From Gimesia chilikensis (GTDB lineage Bacteria; Planctomycetota; Planctomycetia; Planctomycetales; Planctomycetaceae): a stretch of 64,000 nt of DNA. Shown here in pieces: positions 26,260 to 35,890 of this stretch. Each line of letters opens with the position of its first letter. Position 1 is the stretch's first letter. The notes under the pieces are model-generated. The model saw only the letters and a program-made list of their open reading frames with translations, did not search any database and was not told the DNA's origin. The position numbers and the translations under genes were made by a program. The stretch is taken from NCBI RefSeq assembly GCF_007744075.1, contig NZ_CP036266.1, positions 3,581,748 to 3,645,747 on the forward strand, read 5' to 3'.

Positions 26260-26553
26260 ATGGAGAATGACAGGCAAACAAGGGCCTTGTCCTGGTGGTT
26301 ACTACTGCCGTTCCGGTTTGTGGCCGAGGTGACTGTTGGACTCTATGATTTTATTCTTAGTCGGTATCTCGTCGCGGCTGTTCTGATCGGAATTATCTGG
26401 GTGCCACTCCACCTTATCTGGGGGATCTCGACAGGATATTATAAATGGCCCACTCTGATCATTGGGTTGATATTGACGGGTTTGTGGGAGGGATGTTCGA
26501 TCTTCACGATCCGACATCGAGTGCCACGCTGGATGTTACTCAGGGAAGATTGA
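26260..26553 (+). CDS. Small two-TM membrane protein
   Basis: This 97-residue protein has two long hydrophobic helices (about 30-53 and 60-80), with a basic C-terminus (RHRVPRWMLLRED). AGAGGA stands 6 nt before the ATG. No family recognised. Confidence 0.55.
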   Translation: MENDRQTRALSWWLLLPFRFVAEVTVGLYDFILSRYLVAAVLIGIIWVPLHLIWGISTGYYKWPTLIIGLILTGLWEGCSIFTIRHRVPRWMLLRED

Positions 26554-26609
26554 AGCGGCCCGCTGACTGATCTATGATGACAGTTTCTATTCAGTCAATG
26601 TTCGGTTAA

Positions 26610-26975
<366 letters not shown>

Positions 26976-27014
26976 GCGGGTAGGGTTCCAGATTCGCATT
27001 ATGGAAGACTGATC

Positions 27015-27272
27015 ATGTATGAGCAGATTGCGCGTGAGAGTTCTTCGACGGAAGTGGCTCTTGAGAAGCTGCATCGTGCCGGTGCGGGGCCGATTGAGGC
27101 GATTAAGGCCCTACGCGCCGGCCGGGGCCTTACGCTGGCGGAAGCCAAGCAGCGACTGCATCAGTCCCCTGCCTGGAGCACAGAGGTCCGGAATGCTGAG
27201 TTATTGCATGAGGCTTTATGGGAGGCACTGGATGAAGAGGACCTCCAGGAGACAGAGGGAGATGAGGATTAA
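27015..27272 (+). CDS. Small protein with L7/L12 C-terminal-like helix motif
   Basis: This 85-residue protein has a central segment AIKALRAGRGLTLAEAKQRL. It resembles the ribosomal bL12 C-terminal motif (KxIRxxTGLGLKEAK), which is also used by some small stand-alone proteins. The C-terminus is very acidic. A function is not assigned. Confidence 0.6.
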   Translation: MYEQIARESSSTEVALEKLHRAGAGPIEAIKALRAGRGLTLAEAKQRLHQSPAWSTEVRNAELLHEALWEALDEEDLQETEGDED

Positions 27273-27391
27273 CTCCGGTTCGATTTCTCAAGAACGTTAA
27301 GCATGGTGTTGCTTCGTCTGGCATCCGGCGGTAAACCATAAAGATTGTTTACTCCTGCTGAAAACTGATCCTGCAAAACTGGTCTGCCATC

Positions 27392-29362
27392 ATGATATTA
27401 TCCTGCCTGCGTCAATGGACTTTTCTGGCGATCCTGAGTCTGGTCGCCTTTTCCGGAACGAATACTGCTGTGGCGCAGCCTGAAACCGTGGAAGCGGATG
27501 TCTGCATTTACGGGGCGACTCCTTCGGGAATCCTGGCGGCGGTGGCGGTGCAGCGTGCGGGGCGGGCGGCGGTGATTGTGGAGCCCAGCCGCTGGGTGGG
27601 GGGCATTCTGGGGTCGGGGCTTAAGCCGATGCAGGACTGTCCCAACTATGCAGCAACCGGGGGGATGACCCGGGGGTTGTTGAAAAGCCTGGGGCAGCCG
27701 AACTGGACCGAAGATCGAACTGAGAACCGCCGGGTGCTGGCGGAGATCAGCCCGAAAACGATTCGCGAAGACTTTCAGAAACTGCTCGCGGCGCACAAGA
27801 TCAGGGTGATCTTCGATCATCGCATTGCCGGTTGTAAACCACAGGATGGAGACAAAACCGCGATTCAGGCGGCTCTGTTCGATCGGGCTCCCTTTAACGA
27901 ACTGGGGACGCCGGTCGTGGAACCCGCAGCCCGCGAAGCGTTGCGTGTCGCGGCGAGGATCTTTATTGATGCCAGTTACGAAGGGGATCTGCTGGCGAAA
28001 GCGGGCGTGTCCTATCGCGTCGGGCGGGAATCATCGGAGGAGTTTGGCGAGGAATTCGCCGGTGTGCAGCCCCCGGTGGGGTTGACTCCCGTGGATCCGT
28101 TTCAGACGCCCGGCGATCCGGAGAGTGGCCTGTTACGCGGTGTGGAAAAAGATCATGGGAAGCCGCTGGGGTCGGCGGACGATTACACGCAGGCTTACAA
28201 TTTTAGGTATTACACCACCAGCGATCCCGCACACCGGGCTCCGTTTGGTGTGCCTAAGGATTACCGGGCGGAAGACTTCGAACTGGTGGGCCGGTATGTG
28301 GAATATCTGAAGCAGCTGCATCCCCGCGAGAAGGACCTGCGGCAGCGGCTGATCGGGATCTTTCCGGGCTGGAAGAACTCGGGCGAGTGGAACTACCAGC
28401 GGAGTTCGCTGATTTCGATGTCGCCGGTGGGTATCAGCCGGTTTTATGCCGACGGTGATGTCGCCGCGCACGTGAAGATCTGGCAGGCACACCGGGACTA
28501 TTTGAGCGGGCTACATCATTTCATGAGTACCGATGAACGCGTGCCTGAGTTTTATCGTCAGGAAGTGGCTGAACTCGGGTTGGATAGACGCCCTCATCCC
28601 GAGACAGCCGGCTGGCCGCATCAGTTGTATGTGCGTGTGTCGCGACGCCTGGCGGGGCGATATACGGTGACGGCGCACGATGTGTATAACAAGACAGAGA
28701 TCGAGGACCCAATCTGCCTGGCGCAGTACGGGATCGACGTGTACCCGGTCCGGCGGATCTGGTTACAGCAGAAGGGACAGACCCTGGTCGGCCTGGAGGG
28801 CAAGATGTTTGTCGGCGGTTCCAAGGGACCGACGAATCAGCCCTACCCGATTGCCTATCGGGCGATCACACCTCAGCAGGACGAATGCACAAATCTGCTG
28901 GTGCCAGTCTGTTTTTCAGCGACGCATCTGGGATACGCCTCGGCACGAATGGAGCCGGTGTTTATGATCTGCGGTGAGTCGGCGGGGATCGCGGCCTGCC
29001 AGGCACTGGCGGAAAACTGTGCCGTGCAGGAGATCGATGCGAAAGCCTATCGACGGGCCCTGGAGCGGGCCGGGCAGAAACTGGTGTGGGATCCCGCGAC
29101 GGATCAACCCGATTCAGGGATGGGAAAATCAGGGGGCCGCTATACGATGCAGGGGCTGCTCCGGGAGTGCGATGCGGATGACAACGGGACGGTCTCCCAG
29201 GCGGAATGGAATGAGAAGAAAGCTCCCTATGAATGGCTGTTCGTGTTCATTGATGCGAACAGCGACGGACAGATCGTCGCCGGCGAATATGAGGCGTTTC
29301 AGAGGTATAAAGCGCAGCACACGGACTGGCAGAAACGGATTAAAACCGCAGGCCTGAAGTGA
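27392..29362 (+). CDS. Secreted FAD-dependent oxidoreductase with C-terminal EF-hand pair
   Basis: This 656-residue protein belongs to the FAD_oxidored (PF12831-like) family common in planctomycete polysaccharide loci. A signal peptide (cleavage near VAQPE) precedes the dinucleotide fold YGATPSGILAAVAVQRAG and the signature FIDASYEGDLLAKAG. GRESSEEFGEEFAG follows. The last 90 residues hold two EF-hand-like loops, DADDNGTVSQAEW and DANSDGQIVAGEY, suggesting calcium binding. The second family member is at 30638-32242 on the other strand. The substrate is unknown; a sugar or sugar-derived substrate is inferred from context. Confidence 0.88.
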   Translation: MILSCLRQWTFLAILSLVAFSGTNTAVAQPETVEADVCIYGATPSGILAAVAVQRAGRAAVIVEPSRWVGGILGSGLKPMQDCPNYAATGGMTRGLLKSLGQPNWTEDRTENRRVLAEISPKTIREDFQKLLAAHKIRVIFDHRIAGCKPQDGDKTAIQAALFDRAPFNELGTPVVEPAAREALRVAARIFIDASYEGDLLAKAGVSYRVGRESSEEFGEEFAGVQPPVGLTPVDPFQTPGDPESGLLRGVEKDHGKPLGSADDYTQAYNFRYYTTSDPAHRAPFGVPKDYRAEDFELVGRYVEYLKQLHPREKDLRQRLIGIFPGWKNSGEWNYQRSSLISMSPVGISRFYADGDVAAHVKIWQAHRDYLSGLHHFMSTDERVPEFYRQEVAELGLDRRPHPETAGWPHQLYVRVSRRLAGRYTVTAHDVYNKTEIEDPICLAQYGIDVYPVRRIWLQQKGQTLVGLEGKMFVGGSKGPTNQPYPIAYRAITPQQDECTNLLVPVCFSATHLGYASARMEPVFMICGESAGIAACQALAENCAVQEIDAKAYRRALERAGQKLVWDPATDQPDSGMGKSGGRYTMQGLLRECDADDNGTVSQAEWNEKKAPYEWLFVFIDANSDGQIVAGEYEAFQRYKAQHTDWQKRIKTAGLK

Positions 29363-29393
29363 TTTCACTAGAGTCCTGCGGCGCGTGTTCCGT

Positions 29394-30641
29394 CTAGTTA
29401 TGATCTGCTTTCAACAAAGCATCGATGTCGGTGAGTTTCACGCGGAAGACTTCGGTCTGCAGTTTGTTGCGTGAGAAGGCGATGTAGAGGGAATCGTCGT
29501 GCTCGATGACGTGCGGGTATTGTAGACTGGCGATGCCGGCACTGAATTTCTTGTTTAGCGAGGCAAGCTCAGCGGGGAGTTCGGCTGGAGAGGGGATTTC
29601 CAGCTTCGCCAGGCGGGTGAAGGTTTTGTTATCGGGGCTGACTGCGAGGTGCAGTTCGCGGCGGTTGACCTGGGGATTTGCATTGAGAACGAGTACACGG
29701 TAGCCGTGGCTGGTGGCCAGCGAAAACAGTTTGCTTTTGGCGTTGGGGAAGTTAGAGAGGACCGGGGTATCCCAGGTGCGACCTTCATCTTGAGAGGTCG
29801 AGAAGAAGAGCCGTTGCGATTTGCCGTTATCGCGGAAGAGTGCATACAGGCTGTTGTCGGGCAGGACCCAGAAGATCGGTTCGTCGGGACGGAAGCCGGA
29901 GACCTGTTTGACGCCCACGACGGGAAAGGACTGCCAGTCGTCGAGCGCTTTGACACCGCCGATCAGTACGCTGACATTGAACCGCGAATCGCGGCGGGTG
30001 AGAATCCAGTTGTCGGAGGGGAGTTTCTGCGGGGGGAAGTTGTTGATGGCATTGTCGTAGAGCTTGCCTTCATAGACCCACTTATCCTGCTGTGGCTCCC
30101 AGCGGTAGGCGACCAGTTCCAGGTGCTTTTTATCCGGAGGGCCGAACGCGCCGTGTCCCTGGTATTTCGCTGCCAATATCAGTAGTTGACCATCGCGGAG
30201 CCAGAGTCCGCGGGCGATGAAGGCGTGGGGCTTTTCGGGAGTGCCGGTGACTGATTTTGCTGGGCTCCAGTGGAGTCCATCGACGCTGGTGGCGTACTTG
30301 ATTTCCTGGGTCGGTTCGTCTTCGATGCGGGGACCGTCGCTCCAGATGCACCAGAATTTGCCATCATGATAGATCAGGTAGTTGTGCAGGTTCAGTCGCA
30401 GGTCGCGGAGGTCGATCTTGTCTGATTTCCGCGGGTAAGGACCGAGGGCCGCCGGGTTGATGATGGCGTGTTCGCCTTTGAGGACCGGGAGACTTTGGTA
30501 ATCGATGGCAGCCGGATCGGTGCCGGAACCGGGGAGGTTCAGGACGATGACCGGTGATTCTGATTTCTCTGCTGCGACGGCAGTAACGAGTGCTGCGGTG
30601 ATCGAGGTTAGTAGGGTGAGCGTATAAATCAGATGTTTCAT
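29394..30641 (-). CDS. Secreted sialidase-like beta-propeller protein
   Basis: This 415-residue exported protein (signal peptide ending near AVAAEKS) carries Asp-box-like repeats: SVDGLHWSP and SQDEGRTWDTP. These are typical of sialidase/BNR six-bladed propellers. The catalytic Arg triad and Tyr/Glu of true sialidases cannot be identified by eye, so the substrate is open. It is the last gene of the operon with 30638-32242 and 32239-33783, overlapping the former by 4 nt. Confidence 0.8.
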   Translation of the reverse strand: MKHLIYTLTLLTSITAALVTAVAAEKSESPVIVLNLPGSGTDPAAIDYQSLPVLKGEHAIINPAALGPYPRKSDKIDLRDLRLNLHNYLIYHDGKFWCIWSDGPRIEDEPTQEIKYATSVDGLHWSPAKSVTGTPEKPHAFIARGLWLRDGQLLILAAKYQGHGAFGPPDKKHLELVAYRWEPQQDKWVYEGKLYDNAINNFPPQKLPSDNWILTRRDSRFNVSVLIGGVKALDDWQSFPVVGVKQVSGFRPDEPIFWVLPDNSLYALFRDNGKSQRLFFSTSQDEGRTWDTPVLSNFPNAKSKLFSLATSHGYRVLVLNANPQVNRRELHLAVSPDNKTFTRLAKLEIPSPAELPAELASLNKKFSAGIASLQYPHVIEHDDSLYIAFSRNKLQTEVFRVKLTDIDALLKADHN

Positions 30642-32242
30642 GACTGGGGTTCCCTGGTGGAAGCGTGGTTGAGTTCAGGTTGATGTTTGAGGATCTGACC
30701 TTCGCTGGCCAGTTGCTGTTGCAGTTCGTGAATCGGAATGTTGCGGGGGGCACACTGTTGCGCAATCGCCAGGTGGGCAGCGACGCCGGCGGCCTGCCCG
30801 AGGGCCATCCAGGTCGGTTCCATTCTAATCGAAGAAAAGGCGACATGCGTCGTCGAGGCAGCCACCGGGACGAGGAGTCCGTCGATGGTTTGCGGCACCA
30901 TGATCCGATAGGGGATCTCGTAGGGGCGGGTAATCTGGTCCAGCATACCAAGGTAGCCTTCGAGGACGATGGTATCGCCCGGTTGTCTGGGCTGGCAGGG
31001 GAAGCTGTCTATGGGGAATTCGCCGATGGCGATGGTGTCGGCGAAGGTTTCGATTTCTGCCTGGTCGATCCCCTGCTCCGGCTGATGGGTGATGTGGCGT
31101 TCCGTGAGCGTGAATTCTCCCTGGAGGCGACGCCCCTCGCGGATGTAGAGCTGCCAGGGGAAGTGTTGGTTATCGGCAAATTCGTCCTGCGGGAGATGGT
31201 ATTGTCGGGCGATCTGGCGATGTTGCGTTGGGATCTGTGTGTCGTTTTGCAGGAACCAAAGCAGGCCGAGAGTCCGATTGCGGATGCGGGTGGAGATAGC
31301 GGTGCGGGTGGCGGTGTCTCCGGTGATATAGCCGCGGTTCAGTTCCGGAAAGGGGAAGCCGAGCGGACGCGGGTTGATGTTGACGTCGGTTTTGTGATTG
31401 GGGAGCGGCGTAACGCTGAGGGCGCGGACCAGCGTGTTAAAGTGCGCCGGTTCGTAGCCCCGGCCCGGTTTGAGTTGCAGCGGACCGGCCAGGCGCCCGG
31501 TGGCCAGGTCGTCGAAGTAGCCGACGTAGGGGCGGCGATCATAGTCGGGAGGCGGCTCTGTTAAGGGGGCCGCGTTCGCGGGGTCGGTGGTCAGGCAGAG
31601 ACGGTACGTGTAGGCGGGGAGTCGGTCGTCGCCTACCCCGGTGCTGCTGGCGAGAAACTGTTGTCGCTGGTAATCGAAGTAGATCTGACCGGCATGGGGT
31701 TCGTCGAATTCGTCGCGGGATTCGCGTCCCAGTCGAAAGTCGGCACCTGCAGCAGCCAGGAGATCGCCTTCATACGTGGCGTCGAGGAAGACCTGCGCGT
31801 GAACGGTGATGCGTTGTTGCTTAGGGCTGAGAATGTCGATTGTGGTCAGTCGGTTTTCTCTGGTGGTCGCGGAGTTCAGAGAGTGACTGGTGAGGACTGT
31901 GATCTGCAGTTGTGCCTGGAGCATGTCGTGGAATACGGTTTCGGCGACCGAGGGTTCGAAGTAATAGCCGTCCTGGCAGAGGGCGAGGTCCTCTGATTCG
32001 GGGGCGTAGCGATCGAGGTAGTACTGGTGGATCCGCTGTGTAAATTCCTGAAACAGGCCGCCAATCAGGTGGCGGCGTTCGACGTCGCTTTTGCCCAGAC
32101 CGCTGGTGGACATACCGCCGAGATGGGCCTGGGGTTCGATCAACAGCACGCTGCGTCCGAGGCGGGCGGCAGCGATAGCCGCGGCGATGCCGCCGGGTGT
32201 GCCTCCGAGGATGGCGATGTCGGTCTGTAGAGTGCTGCTCAT
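30638..32242 (-). CDS. FAD-dependent oxidoreductase, cytoplasmic form
   Basis: This 534-residue protein of the same PF12831-like family as 27392-29362 lacks a signal peptide. LGGTPGGIAAAIAAARLG is the FAD-binding loop, HLGGMSTSGLG the following glycine segment, and FLDATYEGDLLAAAG the family signature. GRESRDEFDEPHAG also matches. It overlaps the symporter gene by 4 nt upstream and the sialidase-like gene by 4 nt downstream. It probably oxidises a sugar or glycan-derived compound imported by the symporter; this is inference. Confidence 0.88.
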   Translation of the reverse strand: MSSTLQTDIAILGGTPGGIAAAIAAARLGRSVLLIEPQAHLGGMSTSGLGKSDVERRHLIGGLFQEFTQRIHQYYLDRYAPESEDLALCQDGYYFEPSVAETVFHDMLQAQLQITVLTSHSLNSATTRENRLTTIDILSPKQQRITVHAQVFLDATYEGDLLAAAGADFRLGRESRDEFDEPHAGQIYFDYQRQQFLASSTGVGDDRLPAYTYRLCLTTDPANAAPLTEPPPDYDRRPYVGYFDDLATGRLAGPLQLKPGRGYEPAHFNTLVRALSVTPLPNHKTDVNINPRPLGFPFPELNRGYITGDTATRTAISTRIRNRTLGLLWFLQNDTQIPTQHRQIARQYHLPQDEFADNQHFPWQLYIREGRRLQGEFTLTERHITHQPEQGIDQAEIETFADTIAIGEFPIDSFPCQPRQPGDTIVLEGYLGMLDQITRPYEIPYRIMVPQTIDGLLVPVAASTTHVAFSSIRMEPTWMALGQAAGVAAHLAIAQQCAPRNIPIHELQQQLASEGQILKHQPELNHASTREPQS

Positions 32243-33783
32243 GTCTGTCGCTCCTGCGTCCAGACGGTCAGGCCGGTGAGATCGCGGTTGTTGGGGCTGC
32301 GGAAGAGGCTGATCAGCAGGGCCAGCGATATAAAGGCCAGGTTGACGAACAGGCCGACCCAGTAGGTGTGAATCTGGAGGGACCAGGCTGCGGGCAGCCA
32401 GCCGCCGGTGCTCAGGCCGAGATAGAGGTTGACAAGGATTGCTCCGGCCAGTCCGATGACAGCGGCGGTGTTATCAACGCGGCGGGTGAAAAAGCCGAGC
32501 ATGAACAGGCCGAGCAGACAGCCGCCAAAGACGGAGGCAATGATCCAGCTGAGGTCGTTCATGCTTTCCTTTTCGACGGAACTGAAGAAGACGGCACCGC
32601 CGATCATGACGACTGAAGCCAGGACGGCGATCAGGCGGGCGCACCGCAGGTAGAAGCGGTCTTCCCTACCCGGGGCCAGCCAGGGTTTGAGCAGATCGAC
32701 CGTGGTGACTGTGGCGATGGAGTTGATCGAGGAGTCGAGGCTGGACATGGCAGCCGCGAGGACTCCCGAGATGACGAGCCCGGCGAGGCCCGCGGGGACC
32801 TGGGTGAGGATGAACCAGGGGAAAACTTCGTCGGCCTGGAGGTTGGTGACTGCGGATTCCGGGAAGACGCGGTAGAAGACGAAGACGCAGGTGCCGACGA
32901 GGAAGAAGAAGGACCAGGTCAATACGGCGAGGACGGAGTAAATCGTGGTCGCCTTGCGGGCTTCGCGGAGGCTGCGGGCGGCGATGAACCGCTGGACGAC
33001 GTTCTGGTCGCTGGAGTAAATCGTCAGCCAGTTGAGCAGGCCCAGCAGGGAGACAGTCCAGAAAGTGCGTTCGGTCAGGTTGAAGTCAAACGAGCCGATG
33101 CCGAACTTACCCTGGGCGGAACCGACTTCAAAGACCTGAGCGAGTCCGCCGGGCAGACGCAGGATGATGATCGTGAAACAGAGAATGCCCCCCAGCCAGA
33201 GGACGATGGTTTGAATGACGTCGGTCCAGATGACGGCTTCGATTCCTCCGGCGATGGTGTAGAAGGAGATGAAGATGCCGACGCCGATGATGACGAGGCG
33301 GATATCCCAGCCGGTGAGCAGGCTGACCGGAATCGAAACCAGGAAGAGAACTTTTCCGAGGCGAATCAGTTGCAGGAGAATGAAACTGAGGGTGCCGTAT
33401 AGACGGGGGATGGTGCCGTAACGGTCGCCCAGGTATTCGAAGGCACTGGTGGTGTTTCCCCGACGAAAGAAGGGGATGAAGACGATGATGGCCAGTACCG
33501 CGACGAAGGGTAAGGTGAGGTTGGAGATCAGCTGTCGCCAGTCGAGGGCGAAGGCAGCCGCCGGGAAGGCGAGGAACGTAACCGAGCTGATGGAGGTGCC
33601 CAGCATGGAGAGGCCGATGGCCCAGCCGGGGAAATTTCGATCGCCGAGGAAGTAGTGTTCGGTGGACTGGTTGCGGCGGGAAAACCAGATTCCCATTCCT
33701 GCCATGAGCGTGAGATAGACGAGGATCGCGGCCAGATCGAGTGGCCGAAAGTGAACCGAATTGGCGAGGAGCACTGATAACAT
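32239..33783 (-). CDS. Sodium:solute symporter (SSS family)
   Basis: This 514-residue membrane protein has about 13 helices and the SSS pattern: GMGIWFSRR in the first loop, STEHYFLGDRNFPGWAIGLS, GTSISSVTFLAFP, and YTIAGGIEAVIWTDVIQ. SSS proteins import sugars, sialic acids, amino acids or nucleosides with sodium. Given the sialidase-like and oxidoreductase genes behind it, a sugar or sugar acid is the likely cargo. It is first in the operon and faces the AraC regulator across an 79-nt gap. Confidence 0.92.
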   Translation of the reverse strand: MLSVLLANSVHFRPLDLAAILVYLTLMAGMGIWFSRRNQSTEHYFLGDRNFPGWAIGLSMLGTSISSVTFLAFPAAAFALDWRQLISNLTLPFVAVLAIIVFIPFFRRGNTTSAFEYLGDRYGTIPRLYGTLSFILLQLIRLGKVLFLVSIPVSLLTGWDIRLVIIGVGIFISFYTIAGGIEAVIWTDVIQTIVLWLGGILCFTIIILRLPGGLAQVFEVGSAQGKFGIGSFDFNLTERTFWTVSLLGLLNWLTIYSSDQNVVQRFIAARSLREARKATTIYSVLAVLTWSFFFLVGTCVFVFYRVFPESAVTNLQADEVFPWFILTQVPAGLAGLVISGVLAAAMSSLDSSINSIATVTTVDLLKPWLAPGREDRFYLRCARLIAVLASVVMIGGAVFFSSVEKESMNDLSWIIASVFGGCLLGLFMLGFFTRRVDNTAAVIGLAGAILVNLYLGLSTGGWLPAAWSLQIHTYWVGLFVNLAFISLALLISLFRSPNNRDLTGLTVWTQERQT

Positions 33784-33862
33784 AATCGGCCATCCTACTG
33801 TTGACGGTGCCGCTGCGGAATAGGAGAATCGGTTATTTATATGTCAAAAACGATCATGGGGC

Positions 33863-34612
33863 GTGGCTGTGGCGGGAAGTCCTTTTCAGTATGTTGCGAG
33901 CAGCCGGGTGCGCTTTCACCAGGAACTGCATCTGCGGCCCCGACGGATCTCGCATTACCGGTTTCTGTATGTGGAAGCGGGCAGCGGTGCGTATCGGATC
34001 GCTGAGGAATCGTTTGAGGTCACTGCGGGTTGGCTGGGCCTCCTGGCACCCGGAGTGCGGGAGAACCGGTATTTCGGGCGGGAGCCGGTGTCGTATCTGT
34101 TCGTCGAATTTCAGGCGGCAACGCGGCTGACCGAACAGCGCGCGGTCCCCTTCCCGGGTCAGGATCCGCAGCGATCGGCGCTGATCGGTTTGTTGAAAAC
34201 GATCCAGGCGGAACAGGCGGATGCGGGGGGCTGTCTCTTGGCGGCGTCGGTGCGGCTGATGTTTCCGGAGGGCGATCAAGGCACACAGCGACGGCTGGAT
34301 GATCGACTGCGGAAGGTGGTGCGGCTGATTGAGGCGGCTCCGGATCAGAATCATCGGATCAGCGCGCTGGCGGAGACTGCGGGGCTCTCGGAGCCGCATC
34401 TCAGGCGGTTATTTCGTGAGCAGGTGGGCGAGAGTCCCAAGCAGTTTCTGAGACGGACCCGCATGGAATTCGCACGGCGGCTGATGCAGCAGGAGGGGCT
34501 GCGGGTGGGAGAAGTCGCGCACCTGTTGGGCTTTGCGAGTGTCTTTCAGTTCTCGGCCCAGTATCGGCAGGTGCTGGGGCATCCGCCTTCGGCGGATCGG
34601 GGGACGGGATGA
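33863..34612 (+). CDS. AraC-family transcriptional regulator
   Basis: This protein of about 249 residues has an N-terminal cupin-like sensor region (RISHYRFLYVEAGSGAYRIAEE, GWLGLLAPGVREN). A C-terminal double helix-turn-helix follows: ISALAETAGLSEPHLRRLF and GLRVGEVAHLLGF. The GTG at 33863 is the best start I can find; no strong Shine-Dalgarno was seen. It is divergent from the symporter/oxidoreductase/sialidase-like operon, so it most likely activates that operon when the imported compound is present. Confidence 0.85.
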   Translation: MAVAGSPFQYVASSRVRFHQELHLRPRRISHYRFLYVEAGSGAYRIAEESFEVTAGWLGLLAPGVRENRYFGREPVSYLFVEFQAATRLTEQRAVPFPGQDPQRSALIGLLKTIQAEQADAGGCLLAASVRLMFPEGDQGTQRRLDDRLRKVVRLIEAAPDQNHRISALAETAGLSEPHLRRLFREQVGESPKQFLRRTRMEFARRLMQQEGLRVGEVAHLLGFASVFQFSAQYRQVLGHPPSADRGTG

Positions 34613-34641
34613 TGCGTCAGCAGGAGAATCTGTTTCGCTTC

Positions 34642-34670
34642 CTGACGTCGATATTCCGGGTGTGTATGAT
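34642..34670 (+). promoter_or_regulatory. Candidate promoter before the small-gene cluster
   Basis: CTGACG and TATGAT with a 17-nt spacer, 76 nt upstream of the ATG at 34747. Confidence 0.35.
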
Positions 34671-34746
34671 GTATGTGGTAAGATGATCTGATGGTGGCAG
34701 GAGTGTCGTTACTGCAATGTATTCAAAGAGAACTGGTGGAGAGGTG

Positions 34747-35166
34747 ATGGACGTCTTTAAGCGAATCAATGAGATTGTTGAGAAAACGAATATTGATGAT
34801 TTCAGAATAGATTCTTATACAGGGGCTGATCTTCTGATTACCGGAAGTTTTGATTTCGCGTATTATCACGAGGTCGAAGTCGAGTTTCACGAGGTTATGT
34901 ATCTTTCCTTGCCAGTTCTGTTTTCGAACCCACTCTTTCGGCTGGCCTCCGATGACGAAATCGAAGTGGTTCGAAAATTCATTGCCGTCAGTGACAGGCA
35001 TACGGTTTTTTGTATTGAAGCTGAAAGTGATGCCAGTTTTGAGAAAATTCCTTTTTATGTGGTTGCTGAAAGTGTCAGGCTGCGAGAAGGGATCGTTTAT
35101 TATTATGAACGGGAACATTTAGAAGAGAATGAGCGGATTGCGGACTGGGTGAAACGAAAATCCTGA
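34747..35166 (+). CDS. Hypothetical acidic protein
   Basis: This 139-residue soluble protein has no recognised family. It starts MDVFKRINEIVEK. GGAG lies just upstream of the ATG at 34747; the ATG at 34717 has no ribosome binding site. The sequence is an alternation of strands with one HEVEVEFHEVMYLSLP stretch and a helical C-terminus; the size and acidity recall small immunity-type proteins, but no motif supports that. First gene in the 34.7-43.3 kb unknown-gene run. Confidence 0.55.
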   Translation: MDVFKRINEIVEKTNIDDFRIDSYTGADLLITGSFDFAYYHEVEVEFHEVMYLSLPVLFSNPLFRLASDDEIEVVRKFIAVSDRHTVFCIEAESDASFEKIPFYVVAESVRLREGIVYYYEREHLEENERIADWVKRKS

Positions 35167-35272
35167 AGGTGGCCTGCTGCTCTTTTTTTCAGCCGGATGG
35201 GCGTTGTCTGGTATTCACTGTCGGGCAAGCCGACAGGTGGCACCCCGTGAGAGAGGAATCGTCAGAACAAAC

Positions 35273-35653
35273 ATGATTAAGAACATCAGAGAATGTATCC
35301 TTGTATTGTTTTTTATCCTGCTCTTACCGATTCTTGTGCCTTATTCGCTGTTAATGGACCGGGTTGAGAAGCGCAGACGCAGACAGCTGGCGAGTCGGTT
35401 TGTCTGTGAGCAATGCGGTAAAGTGCTCGGGGTCGAGGCGCTTCAACTGGCGGATGAACGCTGGGATGAGATCGTGAAAGAAATTATCGCAAAGAGTGAA
35501 CCAGGAACCAGGCTGAGGCTGGTTCGCACGGTCGATGCGATCTGTCCGCACTGTGGTTGCCAGTATCTGTATCGCAAAGCGGAACGGACCTTCGTGGTAC
35601 GTGAGGTGTCTCCTGAGTGGGAACGGCTGGAATCGAAACTGGATTCAGAATAA
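35273..35653 (+). CDS. Membrane-anchored zinc-ribbon protein
   Basis: This 126-residue protein has an N-terminal hydrophobic helix (VLFFILLLPILVPYSLL) followed by a basic stretch. Two Cys pairs, CEQCGK and CPHCGC, form a zinc ribbon split by a helical insertion. Function unknown. The start at 35273 is chosen because the TM helix then sits near the N-terminus; a longer form from 35204 lacks support. Confidence 0.55.
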   Translation: MIKNIRECILVLFFILLLPILVPYSLLMDRVEKRRRRQLASRFVCEQCGKVLGVEALQLADERWDEIVKEIIAKSEPGTRLRLVRTVDAICPHCGCQYLYRKAERTFVVREVSPEWERLESKLDSE

Positions 35654-35754
35654 TGAGATTGAGTTGTTCCCTGCTCTGGAGAAACTGCTTGCAGTCTGCT
35701 GGCTAGATTGCTACGTTGAGGCTGGCACTAGTCTCGATCAAAGCATGACATTCT

Positions 35755-35773
35755 CACAGTAAGCTTTACTGTG
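35755..35773. repeat. 8-bp inverted repeat
   Basis: CACAGTAA and TTACTGTG flank a 3-nt GCT loop. There is no T-tract, so this is more likely an operator or RNA hairpin in the leader of 35891-36748 than a terminator. Confidence 0.4.
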
Positions 35774-35890
35774 TGAGGGGGAGACTCTGCCTGAGCCGCG
35801 ATGGCGGTTCGCATTTCTTCCGCTCACAGTCTGCTGTGTATTCATGCCGTCCCTTCACAAAAATGCCTATCGAATCTACAGGAGTGTGCA

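Noticed and set aside
30665-31564. 299-codon plus-strand frame opposite the FAD oxidoreductase
   Set aside because: Antisense shadow; the minus strand carries the FAD motifs.
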